Under the pieces are notes generated by a model. The model made no database searches, was not told where the DNA came from, and saw only the letters and a list, made by a program, of their open reading frames with translations. A stretch of 58,169 bases of DNA, from NCBI RefSeq assembly GCF_903469665.1, contig NZ_CAGKLC010000025.1, positions 1-58,169 of the forward strand. Direction: 5' to 3'. The stretch is from Flavobacterium sp. UGB4466 (GTDB lineage Bacteria; Bacteroidota; Bacteroidia; Flavobacteriales; Flavobacteriaceae). Position numbers and translations under genes: made by a program. Positions 1-8,217 of this stretch are shown in pieces (within the stretch, counting starts at the first letter, position 1; each line of letters opens with the position of its first letter).

Positions 1-6
1 GACATT

Positions 7-77
7 CCTCCCCAGGTTTTGCTCTTGATCCCTTTTCTGGCTTTCAGCCTTTTCTCCCCAGGTTTTGTTCTTGATCC
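7..77. repeat. Imperfect direct repeat pair, 25 bp, at the window edge
   Basis: Two near-identical copies (about 7-31 and 53-77) share the core CCCCAGGTTTTG followed by TCTTGATCC, separated by about 20 bp. They differ at the base after the first TTTTG and at the 5' edge. The second copy runs into the first reading frame of the window, which has no normal start codon. They may mark a rearrangement junction or a repetitive coding region cut by the window edge; which one cannot be told from here. Confidence 0.6.
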
Positions 78-631
78 GTAAAATAGGTAAAAAAAGTAAA
101 TCTTATGAAGTGCTAAGGTTTGCAATTGCCCTGGTTTTATTTTGGATTTACATTGTAACTGAAGAGAAAACAATAGGGTATCCGAACTATTTGTTTAATT
201 CGCTTTTCTGGATAATATTGGTTGTTATTGTTGTAAGAAATTTACAGATAACCATCAATGATTTTAAAGATTTACGAGATAAGATTGATAAAGCAATTTT
301 TACTTTTTTATATATATTCAAAATTTTAATTATTTCTTTCTTTTTAAGTGGAATCGTTTTAATTCCTTTTAATTTGTATAATAGGTATTATTCGAAAAGA
401 AATGCAATAGAACTTATTAAATGTGAAATAACAGGATTGTCTGATTATTCGAAAAATAGTTGTTTTTATTATAGCTATAAAGGCGAAGTGTCTATTATTT
501 ATGCTCATCGAAAAATAATGTCCGATATTTATATTAATAAAAGTTATCAGGATTATTTATTCGTGGCTAAAGCTAGAAAAGGATTATTAGATACTTATTT
601 AATAGAGAGCTGGGACATTGTTCATAAGTAA
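65..631 (+). CDS. Hypothetical membrane protein, uncertain or truncated 5' end
   Basis: The frame encodes up to 188 residues with two or three hydrophobic segments (about residues 17-33, 43-58 and 84-107) and a hydrophilic C-terminal half of about 80 residues. I do not recognise the family. There is no in-frame ATG before residue 150 or so; only TTG codons (65 and 71) or GTG (110) are available, and an in-frame stop lies at 26-28. The start codon overlaps the second copy of a short direct repeat. This suggests either a non-ATG start or loss of the original 5' end by recombination. A small membrane protein beside repeat-like sequence would fit an orphan immunity protein, but nothing seen proves that. 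Confidence 0.5.
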   Translation: MFLIRKIGKKSKSYEVLRFAIALVLFWIYIVTEEKTIGYPNYLFNSLFWIILVVIVVRNLQITINDFKDLRDKIDKAIFTFLYIFKILIISFFLSGIVLIPFNLYNRYYSKRNAIELIKCEITGLSDYSKNSCFYYSYKGEVSIIYAHRKIMSDIYINKSYQDYLFVAKARKGLLDTYLIESWDIVHK

Positions 632-728
632 TCTCCTGCCGACGGGATGTAGCGCTCATGAACATGACTTGAATGATGTTCAATAATGTCAGATAAGGAA
701 GGAAATTGTCTCCGAATAACAATATACA

Positions 729-761
729 AAATCCGACAGGTTTTTAGAACCTGTCGGATTT
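729..761. terminator. Bidirectional hairpin terminator, CCGACAGG family
   Basis: A perfect 14-bp stem (729-742 with 748-761) has a 5-nt loop and A/T tracts on both sides. It sits between the convergent ends of the first gene and the TonB receptor, so it can stop transcription from both. Closely related hairpins occur at 21701-21730 and 49418-49448. Confidence 0.75.
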
Positions 762-861
762 ATTTATGAATAAGTAGAGAAAATGTATTGGTTCATTTCG
801 GGGTCAACTACCAAAAAGAGATTGTTTATTTTTTTTTGCCTTTTTTTAGAAATTCCGATAA

Positions 862-3357
862 TTAATTTAATTTCTCTTTACCTGTCCCAAAAGTATAAGT
901 ATATCCAGCGTAAGGAAAATATTTAAACATTCTGACCTGTTCTAAATTAAAGGTGCCATTACTTAAACTTGTTTCAATGATAAACGGTGGAGATTGTCCT
1001 ATGAGATTGTTAACTCCAAAGTACAATCTGGATTGGTTGCCGGATTTCGTTTTTTTTGTTTTTGAAACGCCAACATCTACATTGTAATTTCTCGGTAAGC
1101 GATAGTTATTAGGCTTTGATATTTCATTGCTTTGGTTGGGATCTACTAAGTACGAATCTTTTTTGTCATTATAGGAAAAAGAATCTGGTGCCGAGATTAA
1201 AACGCCGGAACTATAATTGAACAAGGTGGATAGGACCCAGGATTGATTAATATTCCAAATAACAGCTCCTTTTATTTGATGGGTTATATCGTTTGGAGAA
1301 TTAAAGGTCTGACCATTATTTATTGTGGGGAATCGCAATGTCGATTTGCTCAGGGTATACGATGCCTGTACATCAAACTTTTTGAACTGCTTAGAAAATT
1401 CAAGTTCCAAGCCTCTTGAATTGCCAAAACCGATTAGAGGGGATTGTGTTTTGTCTTGATCTGAAACATCATAAAGGGGTGGATACATTAAAATATTGGA
1501 TACTTTTTTTTCGTAAAACTGTAATCTGATATATCCTTTGTTTAAAGTTTTTTCATAGCCGGCCTCATAGATAAAAGCCTTTTCCGGAGGTAACTGATCT
1601 GTACTCGGCATGCGTAAATCTGTGGGTAAAGCATAGGTGTTCTGGGCAATTTGATGATAAAATTGTTCCATTATGGCATAGGAGGCAAAGAGACTATTAG
1701 AAGTGTTGTATTTATAAACCAAACTGGTACGGGGCTGAAAAGAATTATAAACCTTGTTTTTAGTTAAAAAAGTGGCATAATGAAGACCCGCTTTTATTCG
1801 AACTTTATCGGACAGCGTTATATCGTTGTCCCAATAGGTTTTGAAATGTAATGACTTTATCAATTGATCACGCTCAACAGTGTTATTAGAAAAATTAGTC
1901 ATATTTATTCGTAAGCCTATCGCGCTATTTAGGAAGGACGACCAGTGATAATTCAGGTTGTTTTCGATACCTATATCTGTAATGCGAAACTTTCTGGTTC
2001 CATCCTCATCTGCATTGGCAAACTGATTATTATAGTTGCTTAGCAGTAGAACCGAATTCTGAAACAGTCTGGGGTTGTACACCCTGTTCCAGCGCAAAGA
2101 AAGTGTTCTGTTGGTCCAGGTAAGTTGAGGTGCTTCGGAAGAAAAGAAATTTACACGAATAAGATCTCCACCGGTATAGGCGCCAAGGTACAACCGGTTG
2201 GACGAATTAATAAAATAGTTAATTTTAAAATAGGCGTCATACATCCGGTATTTAAAATTAATATCCTGATCAAAAATCGCTTTGGTCAAAGCATCAATCC
2301 AGCTTCTTCTTGCGCTGATCATAAAGGACATCTTGTCTTTTATGATAGGTCCTTCAATCATCGCAGAACCCGTTAGCAAACCAATATTAGCAGCCCCGTG
2401 GTAGGACTGCATGTCGCCATCTTTTGTTTTAACATCTATGACTGACGAAAGTCTTCCTTCGTAACGAGCCGGAAAGCCGCCTTTGAAAAAACTTATTTGT
2501 TTGATGGCCTGCGAATCGAAAATAGATAATAAACTCGTAAAATGATTGTAATTGTAAATAGGAACACCATCTAATAAAACCAAATTCTGATCGCTTGAGC
2601 CTCCTCTGACATTTAAAGAAGTGCCGTAGGTGCCCGGTTTTAAGGTAAGAAGTTTTAACGGATCTGATTGCCCCATTAGAAGGGGAAGAGCGTTAATGTG
2701 CTGCGTATCGATTATGCTGGAAATCTCATTTAAAGGTTTTTTGGATGACTTAACCTCAACCGGAGCAAGGGATAGTCCCATGGTAAGATTGAAGTTTTTT
2801 TTAATGGTTTTGTTTACCAATATCGTATCTGTTTGTGAAGTAAAACCGGTATAACTCGCATTTATGATATACTTGTTTTTGGGTAATGTTAGCGTATAAT
2901 AGCCATAATCATTACAATTAACAGCAATGTTTGTGTTTAAAACCCGTACAGTAGCGTAGGGTAGCGCTTCTTTACTGCCGCCTGCATAAACAAACCCGCT
3001 AATAGTAAATGGGGCAGGAGCCCGCAAAACGGTGTAAATAATTATTTTATCATCTCTCTCCAGAAATTTTACTGATTCTGAAGCAAAAAGAAGATTTAGC
3101 AGTGTCCCTAATTCATAAGTTCCTTTGTCGATCTTTATCTTTTTGCCAAGATTGAGTTTATTATTGCTTAGGGATAAATTTGCGCCTTGTGTTATAATGG
3201 TGGAAATATAAGCTCCGATACTATCATTCTCTATTTGGATAGTGATCTTTTTTTTCAGCAAGCTTGTTTTTTGTGCTTGTACAGATCCGGCACAAAAGAA
3301 AAGTACAGAACAGCATGTAATGATTAACCAGTGATTTATGAAAGAATTACTTTTCAC
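862..3357 (-). CDS. TonB-dependent receptor with signalling (STN) domain, FecA type
   Basis: An 831-residue outer-membrane receptor. It has a signal peptide ending near VQAQ (about residue 28) and an N-terminal STN domain (about 33-110), the part that in FecA-type receptors contacts the anti-sigma factor. Next come a carboxypeptidase-regulatory-like domain (about 117-195), a plug (about 200-320, with LNVRGGSSDQNLVLLDGVPIYN-type sequence) and a 22-strand type barrel to the C terminus. The gene overlaps the anti-sigma gene upstream by 11 nt, and the sigma factor precedes that, so it is the third gene of a sigma/anti-sigma/receptor operon. No SusD-like lipoprotein follows, which argues against a glycan utilisation locus and leaves the substrate (siderophore or other) unknown. 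Confidence 0.88.
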   Translation of the reverse strand: MKSNSFINHWLIITCCSVLFFCAGSVQAQKTSLLKKKITIQIENDSIGAYISTIITQGANLSLSNNKLNLGKKIKIDKGTYELGTLLNLLFASESVKFLERDDKIIIYTVLRAPAPFTISGFVYAGGSKEALPYATVRVLNTNIAVNCNDYGYYTLTLPKNKYIINASYTGFTSQTDTILVNKTIKKNFNLTMGLSLAPVEVKSSKKPLNEISSIIDTQHINALPLLMGQSDPLKLLTLKPGTYGTSLNVRGGSSDQNLVLLDGVPIYNYNHFTSLLSIFDSQAIKQISFFKGGFPARYEGRLSSVIDVKTKDGDMQSYHGAANIGLLTGSAMIEGPIIKDKMSFMISARRSWIDALTKAIFDQDINFKYRMYDAYFKINYFINSSNRLYLGAYTGGDLIRVNFFSSEAPQLTWTNRTLSLRWNRVYNPRLFQNSVLLLSNYNNQFANADEDGTRKFRITDIGIENNLNYHWSSFLNSAIGLRINMTNFSNNTVERDQLIKSLHFKTYWDNDITLSDKVRIKAGLHYATFLTKNKVYNSFQPRTSLVYKYNTSNSLFASYAIMEQFYHQIAQNTYALPTDLRMPSTDQLPPEKAFIYEAGYEKTLNKGYIRLQFYEKKVSNILMYPPLYDVSDQDKTQSPLIGFGNSRGLELEFSKQFKKFDVQASYTLSKSTLRFPTINNGQTFNSPNDITHQIKGAVIWNINQSWVLSTLFNYSSGVLISAPDSFSYNDKKDSYLVDPNQSNEISKPNNYRLPRNYNVDVGVSKTKKTKSGNQSRLYFGVNNLIGQSPPFIIETSLSNGTFNLEQVRMFKYFPYAGYTYTFGTGKEKLN

Positions 3358-4303
3358 AGGATATGTTTTTCACCCAAACAGTATTGCCCTTTTGGGTATA
3401 ACTAAGCCCAAACAATAAACGGAATTCTTCCAATATTTCTTTTATGGATTCGTTCTTGAAATTTGTAGTGACGGTGCAGGAATCAGAGATTTTGCCTTCC
3501 ACCTGTATTTTAATATGATAACAATTTTCAATATCCTCAAAGGCTTTTTGAAGTGGAGTATTTTCGAAAGAAAGAGACTTTGTTTTCCAGGAGAGTAAGT
3601 TTTTGTCGGCTGTGTCACTTTTAATTAATCTGTTGGAGGTATAATGAGCTGCCTGTTTTTTCTCCAAAACGACTGTTTGGTTAGTAGGAGTGGCGGTAAC
3701 CTTAACTTTTCCTGTAATCACTGCTACCGATTTCTCTTTTTCTGTTGTTGTTACAACAAAAGAGGTTCCTAAAACTTTTACGGCGAGTGTGCCTGTATTT
3801 ACAGAAAAAGGCCTACTCTCGTCGTGTTTTACTTCAAAGAAAGCTTCCCCATTTAAGCTGACAGTACGGTTGTTCCATAGAAATCTTCTATAAGTAATAC
3901 TTGAGTTGTCATTCAGCGTAACTAAAGAACCATCACTCAATTCGATATTTTTCACCTGTCGGTTAGCGGTTTGAACGGTTATCTCGGCATTCGCATACAA
4001 GAAAGCGAACGTGCTTATTAAAATAAAAACGGCTGCAACGGCTGTTGCATAGATGTATTTTTTGTGCAACTGAAATACGGTTGGTTTCGTGGAGGATAAA
4101 TTTGGAGCTATACGGTTCCAGGCATTAGCGGTTTCAAATAACTGAGGAGAATCTAATGGCTGACTTTCTGCAAAAAAAATCTTAAGCGAGAGGTATTCAT
4201 CAGGATTGTTTTTTATCCAATTCAGTAATACAGCTTCTTCCTCAGGTGTAGTTTCTCCTGAAAAATGCTTTGCTAATAATACATTAATATCTTGGTTGTC
4301 CAT
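3347..4303 (-). CDS. FecR-family anti-sigma factor
   Basis: A 318-residue inner-membrane regulator. The cytoplasmic N-terminal part (about 1-83) should hold the ECF sigma factor. One transmembrane segment lies at about 85-105 (AVAAVFILISTFAFLYA). The periplasmic part contains the FecR domain (about 110-205, with LSDGSLVTLNDNS and FFEVKHDESRPF), then a C-terminal DUF4974/STN-like domain (about 245-315). It lies between the sigma gene (2 nt downstream of its stop) and the receptor (11-nt overlap), so the three are probably translationally coupled. In known Fec-type systems, ligand binding at the receptor is relayed through this protein to free the sigma factor. Confidence 0.92.
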   Translation of the reverse strand: MDNQDINVLLAKHFSGETTPEEEAVLLNWIKNNPDEYLSLKIFFAESQPLDSPQLFETANAWNRIAPNLSSTKPTVFQLHKKYIYATAVAAVFILISTFAFLYANAEITVQTANRQVKNIELSDGSLVTLNDNSSITYRRFLWNNRTVSLNGEAFFEVKHDESRPFSVNTGTLAVKVLGTSFVVTTTEKEKSVAVITGKVKVTATPTNQTVVLEKKQAAHYTSNRLIKSDTADKNLLSWKTKSLSFENTPLQKAFEDIENCYHIKIQVEGKISDSCTVTTNFKNESIKEILEEFRLLFGLSYTQKGNTVWVKNISCEK

Positions 4304-4305
4304 GG

Positions 4306-4887
4306 TTATACCTCTTTTAAATAAAACACAAATTCTTTTAAAACCCCCACTATATAATAACTAAAATACCATATTTTAAAGAAAAGAATTAAGTTGGGAT
4401 GCTGTTTGACAAATTCTCGTATATGTCGGATGGCTTTGCCCATCTGATTTTCTACTGTTTTTATGGATATTTCTAATTTCTCTGCAATTTGTTTATAGCT
4501 TAATTTTTCAATACGACTCAGTTTGAAAATTTCAAGACATTTTGGTGAAATTCCATTAAATGCATCTTCTATAAGCTGGTTCGCATCTGGTAAGGGTTTC
4601 GTTTCGGGAATTTCTTCGGCAATATCGGTAGACATTTCGTCAATGTCAAGCATATAGATTTTTTTTCTCAAAATGGATATACACCGGTTCTTAACAGCTA
4701 TATACAGGTAATATTTGAGGCTCTTTTCAGAAAGTAAATCCTTGCGGGTTTCCCATATTTTAATCATCAGTTCCTGTACTACATCTTCGCTTTCGTCCCT
4801 GTCCTGAAGATACTTATAAGCATGATTGCATAAGGGCTGATAAAGCTCGCTGAACAATTGTTTAAAATGCTTTAGGTCCTCATTCAT
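4306..4887 (-). CDS. ECF RNA polymerase sigma factor, FecI-like
   Basis: A 193-residue sigma-70 family protein. Region 2 spans about 10-80 (the segment KYLQDRDESEDVVQELMI and the basic end ISILRKK). Region 4 spans about 110-160, with the helix-turn-helix LSYKQIAEKLEISIKTVENQ. An extra hydrophobic tail of about 30 residues (from HPNLILFFKIW) follows region 4, which is longer than usual. It is the first gene of the sigma/anti-sigma/receptor operon. A TAAATTTG box on the same strand (complement of 4989-4996) lies about 100 bp upstream, but I see no matching -33 element, so the promoter is uncertain. Confidence 0.93.
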   Translation of the reverse strand: MNEDLKHFKQLFSELYQPLCNHAYKYLQDRDESEDVVQELMIKIWETRKDLLSEKSLKYYLYIAVKNRCISILRKKIYMLDIDEMSTDIAEEIPETKPLPDANQLIEDAFNGISPKCLEIFKLSRIEKLSYKQIAEKLEISIKTVENQMGKAIRHIREFVKQHPNLILFFKIWYFSYYIVGVLKEFVFYLKEV

Positions 4888-5026
4888 ATCATAAAAAAGT
4901 AGTGGTATTTTAAAATTTTACTGCAGCGTATAGGGGTATTTTAATTTTTAGCGTATTAGTAATAAGGCAGTATAAGATATTCTTGCCACAAATTTAAATT
5001 TATTAACTATAAAGTAATTAAAACAG

Positions 5027-5617
5027 ATGAAAAAGTCGATTATTGTATGCGCAATTTTTTTAACATTCGGTACAACTGTAGTAAAAGCACAAGAAATCAG
5101 TAAGCATGAAATAAATCTAACCTATAGCGATGGTATACCGGTGTCCTTTGCAGATGGTTTTTCAAATGCATTATCTTCTGCAATTTTGGGGCAAAAATTA
5201 AATTCTGAGACGACCTCTTCCGGAAATTTTGGTTTGGGATATCGATATCAGATCACTGAACGAATAAGAGTAGGTGGTGATGTCGCTTTTCAACAGGAAC
5301 AAACCAAACAAAGCGACAAAAATTACAAACCTATTGCTACGAGAACCAATCGCTATTTTATGGCAATGCCAACAATATCGTTTAGTTACATAAAAACAGA
5401 GTGGTTGGATTTTTACGGTTCCGCTGCTGCAGGTGTTATTGTGGACAACTATACCAATGCAGAAACGGGCAAAGCAGCCGTTAAAGATAATACTACTGAT
5501 TTTGCTTTTCAGGTTAATCCTGCAGGCCTTCGCGTAGGTAAAAAATTTGGGGGATTTGTGGAAGCAGGATTTGGATATAGAGGAATTATTAGTGCCGGTC
5601 TCAATTATAAATTTTAA
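5027..5617 (+). CDS. Secreted outer-membrane beta-barrel protein, small (OmpW/OmpA-barrel-like)
   Basis: A 196-residue protein with a cleavable signal peptide ending at about residue 21 (VVKAQE). It has alternating hydrophobic strands such as GNFGLGYRYQITERIRVGGD and a C-terminal GLNYKF ending in Phe, typical of Bacteroidetes outer-membrane barrels of 8 strands. It is divergent from the ECF sigma operon and shares the 139-bp spacer 4888-5026 with it. A role linked to that sigma factor is possible but unproven. No catalytic motif is visible. Confidence 0.75.
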   Translation: MKKSIIVCAIFLTFGTTVVKAQEISKHEINLTYSDGIPVSFADGFSNALSSAILGQKLNSETTSSGNFGLGYRYQITERIRVGGDVAFQQEQTKQSDKNYKPIATRTNRYFMAMPTISFSYIKTEWLDFYGSAAAGVIVDNYTNAETGKAAVKDNTTDFAFQVNPAGLRVGKKFGGFVEAGFGYRGIISAGLNYKF

Positions 5618-5662
5618 ACAGTAGTTTATTAGAAAAAAGCAAATGGCATAAGCTGTTCATAG

Positions 5663-5691
5663 ATGGCTAAGTATTAAAAGTACTTAGCCAT
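5663..5691. terminator. Hairpin terminator
   Basis: A perfect 11-bp stem (ATGGCTAAGTA at 5663-5673 with its complement at 5681-5691) with a 7-nt loop lies 45 bp after the barrel gene and is followed by a T-rich stretch. The rest of 5692-5890 shows no gene. Confidence 0.65.
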
Positions 5692-5890
5692 TTACTTTTA
5701 CAAAAAGATCAGTTGTCTAAAAAAACAACTACCCGTGTTTTATTTATAGGAATAGATGTCTTTTTATTCAAGGAAATAACAAATTGCTTTTTTGTGTTTT
5801 TACATCACATCGCTTTTTTTAAAATTATGCAATCCTTTTATTGCGATGAAAGGAGTTTAGATTTGTAAAAACAGAAATGGGAATTTTATA

Positions 5891-8074
5891 TTAGAAGTGG
5901 TATTTTGCTGCTACAGATAGATTTCTACCCGATGCATTGATGCCCGATGCAAAAACGCGGTACTGTAGGTCTAAAATATTTTCAATTCCGGCATAAACCG
6001 ATAAATTCTTATTGACATTAAAGGTCGTTTTGACATTAATGGTTTGCCATGCCGGCGTACCTCCTTTAGGAGCATATTTTTGGTTGTCCTCACCATTTGA
6101 AGAATAATCACTAATATCTTTCTTGCCATTAAACAATGTATAGAAATCCAGAAGCATTATTTTATTTTCATATTTCAATCCTGCTTTTCCGTAGATTGGA
6201 GCGATATGATCTAATGGAGTATTCCCCGCACGATCCATTATTTCTCCTTTGGTAAACGTTACCATACCATAAATTCTCAGTGGTTTTGTGATAACCATTT
6301 TCAGGGTGGAAGAAAAACCGCCTACATAAGCATTTCCTTTGTTTTGCATGGCAAACACCTCGCTTTGCACTCCTTCGTAAAGGACAGAACTTTGCCCATT
6401 ATACAAAAAATGATCGGTAACAATGGCATCAAAAAGGCGGGTATAATAAACCGTATTGTCAAACTGAATTCTCTTTCCCTGCCCAAATGCTACAGTAAAA
6501 TCGGTTGTTACTGATTTTTCAGGAGCAATATTCGGATTGGGTACAATCAAGGTTCCAGGCACTGATTCGAAAAGTTTTCCTAAATCATCCACATTTGGAA
6601 CTCTGTAACCCGAAGCCAAATTGAAAACCAATTTAGTACTCTTAATATTCTTTGCAATTCCGACAGTACCGCTATAAGTGAAGTTATGCTGCTCGATCAT
6701 GTCATAAGGAAGTTTGAAAAATGAATTATCGGCAATAGTGCTTTTTAAGGAAGAGTAACCTGTACGAATGCCCAAATTATAGAAAGTAGTTTCGTTTATT
6801 TTTTTATTATAAGTTGCAAAAACATCTGCTCTAAAGGTATGATTTATGCCGTTTGGGTAACGAGTGTCTGTTGGAGACACCATGCCGGTGATGCGGTTTG
6901 AACTGTTAGCAGTCGAATTGAGATTATCATAAAAAAATTCGATTCCGTAAAGAAAATCACCCTTGTTTAGTTTCTTTCTGAAATCTGCGTTAAAAGCAAA
7001 TACATTTACTTTTTCGACCTGACTTTTAGTTTTGTTATCGTTAAATTTTCTGGAGATTCTGCTTTCTTCAATGTTTTGATAACTCACTCCAAGATTCATA
7101 TCACTTTCGAACAAGGCCTTTTGTTTCGAAAATTTATAAGCCGAAAGAAATCTTTTTTGTGGGCCATAATTCCAAACAGCATATTTCAGCCCCGAACCTG
7201 ATGGATCGGTAAGACGGTCATATCTTGGCACATCTGAAGAAGACGAATATTGTAGATTTAAGCTGTGCTGCGTATATTCATCTTGTTGAAAAAATATCTT
7301 TTGCATGGCATTGTATTGCTTATATCCGGAAAACTTCTGTATAAGCGGATTCTTGTTCTGTACCAAATAGTCTACATTGTTTGAAGTTTCAACATATTGA
7401 GGACGCTCGCCAAAAGATTCATTCTTTCCTTTAGGATTACTTCCCATTCTCAAATCGCCGTAATCATTATACGAGAAAGAGGATAGAGAGCTCCATCTTT
7501 TACCTGCAAAATTAAGATCAAAATACTGTGTTGATCCCTTATTAGCACTGTTGTATCTTACCATTGCATTTCCTGAAAACACTTTGTTATCCGTTTGGGA
7601 CAGAAACATGGGGTTTTTGGTTCTCATATTGATGGCACCACCCAACGCATCGCTCCCAAAAATAGTTGATGAAGGTCCAAAAAGAACATCAATCTGTTCC
7701 AACGAGTTTTCATCAACCGTAATTATATTCTGTAAATGTCCGGCTCTGTAAATAAGGTTGTTCATTCTAATTCCATCTATCAGAAGCAGGATCTTATTGG
7801 CTTCAAAACCTCTTAATACGGGACTTCCTCCTCCTTGTTGCGATTTCTGAACAGCTACTGTACCAGTGTTGGTTAGTAAATCGGCAGTGTTTTGGTTTTT
7901 TTGAAACTCTATCTCCTTTTGCGAAATGTGTTTAATATCCTGCGTCGACTTGGAATAACGTTCTGTAATGATATGTATTTCTTTTAATTTTTTTGGCTCT
8001 GTAGTGTCGGCAATTTGTTGTGAGTAAGCTGTAATAACACCAAAGAATGCTATTAAAAAGGGGGCTTTTTTCAT
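5891..8074 (-). CDS. TonB-dependent receptor, haem/haemoglobin (HmuR-like) type
   Basis: A 727-residue outer-membrane receptor with a signal peptide (about 1-18, ending AYSQ). The plug (about 45-160) carries SPVLRGFEANKILLLIDGIR and LFGPSSTIFGSDALGGAINM. The barrel contains DVPRYDRLTDPSGSG and WNYGPQKR, features I associate with the haemoglobin/transferrin/lactoferrin receptor family of Bacteroidetes. The C terminus ends in AAKYHF with a terminal Phe. It has no N-terminal carboxypeptidase-regulatory domain, unlike the SusC type. The gene stands alone, with no haem-binding HmuY-like lipoprotein or ABC transporter beside it. I found no convincing Fur site in the upstream 143 bp. The substrate assignment comes from family resemblance only. 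Confidence 0.85.
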   Translation of the reverse strand: MKKAPFLIAFFGVITAYSQQIADTTEPKKLKEIHIITERYSKSTQDIKHISQKEIEFQKNQNTADLLTNTGTVAVQKSQQGGGSPVLRGFEANKILLLIDGIRMNNLIYRAGHLQNIITVDENSLEQIDVLFGPSSTIFGSDALGGAINMRTKNPMFLSQTDNKVFSGNAMVRYNSANKGSTQYFDLNFAGKRWSSLSSFSYNDYGDLRMGSNPKGKNESFGERPQYVETSNNVDYLVQNKNPLIQKFSGYKQYNAMQKIFFQQDEYTQHSLNLQYSSSSDVPRYDRLTDPSGSGLKYAVWNYGPQKRFLSAYKFSKQKALFESDMNLGVSYQNIEESRISRKFNDNKTKSQVEKVNVFAFNADFRKKLNKGDFLYGIEFFYDNLNSTANSSNRITGMVSPTDTRYPNGINHTFRADVFATYNKKINETTFYNLGIRTGYSSLKSTIADNSFFKLPYDMIEQHNFTYSGTVGIAKNIKSTKLVFNLASGYRVPNVDDLGKLFESVPGTLIVPNPNIAPEKSVTTDFTVAFGQGKRIQFDNTVYYTRLFDAIVTDHFLYNGQSSVLYEGVQSEVFAMQNKGNAYVGGFSSTLKMVITKPLRIYGMVTFTKGEIMDRAGNTPLDHIAPIYGKAGLKYENKIMLLDFYTLFNGKKDISDYSSNGEDNQKYAPKGGTPAWQTINVKTTFNVNKNLSVYAGIENILDLQYRVFASGINASGRNLSVAAKYHF

Positions 8075-8217
8075 GTAATAATAAATTAGTTTAAAATTTT
8101 CTCTCGAATAGAAAAGTTGTTGATATTCTATTATAAAGCGTTAGGATTACACAACTCCTAAAATCTATGAATGGTAATTATTGTTTTCTGTGTAACATAA
8201 AAGGATAGTAAAAAACA

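Noticed and set aside
862..4887. SusC/SusD polysaccharide utilisation locus
   Set aside because: There is no SusD-like lipoprotein or glycoside hydrolase next to the receptor; the sigma/anti-sigma/receptor order fits a Fec-type signalling system.
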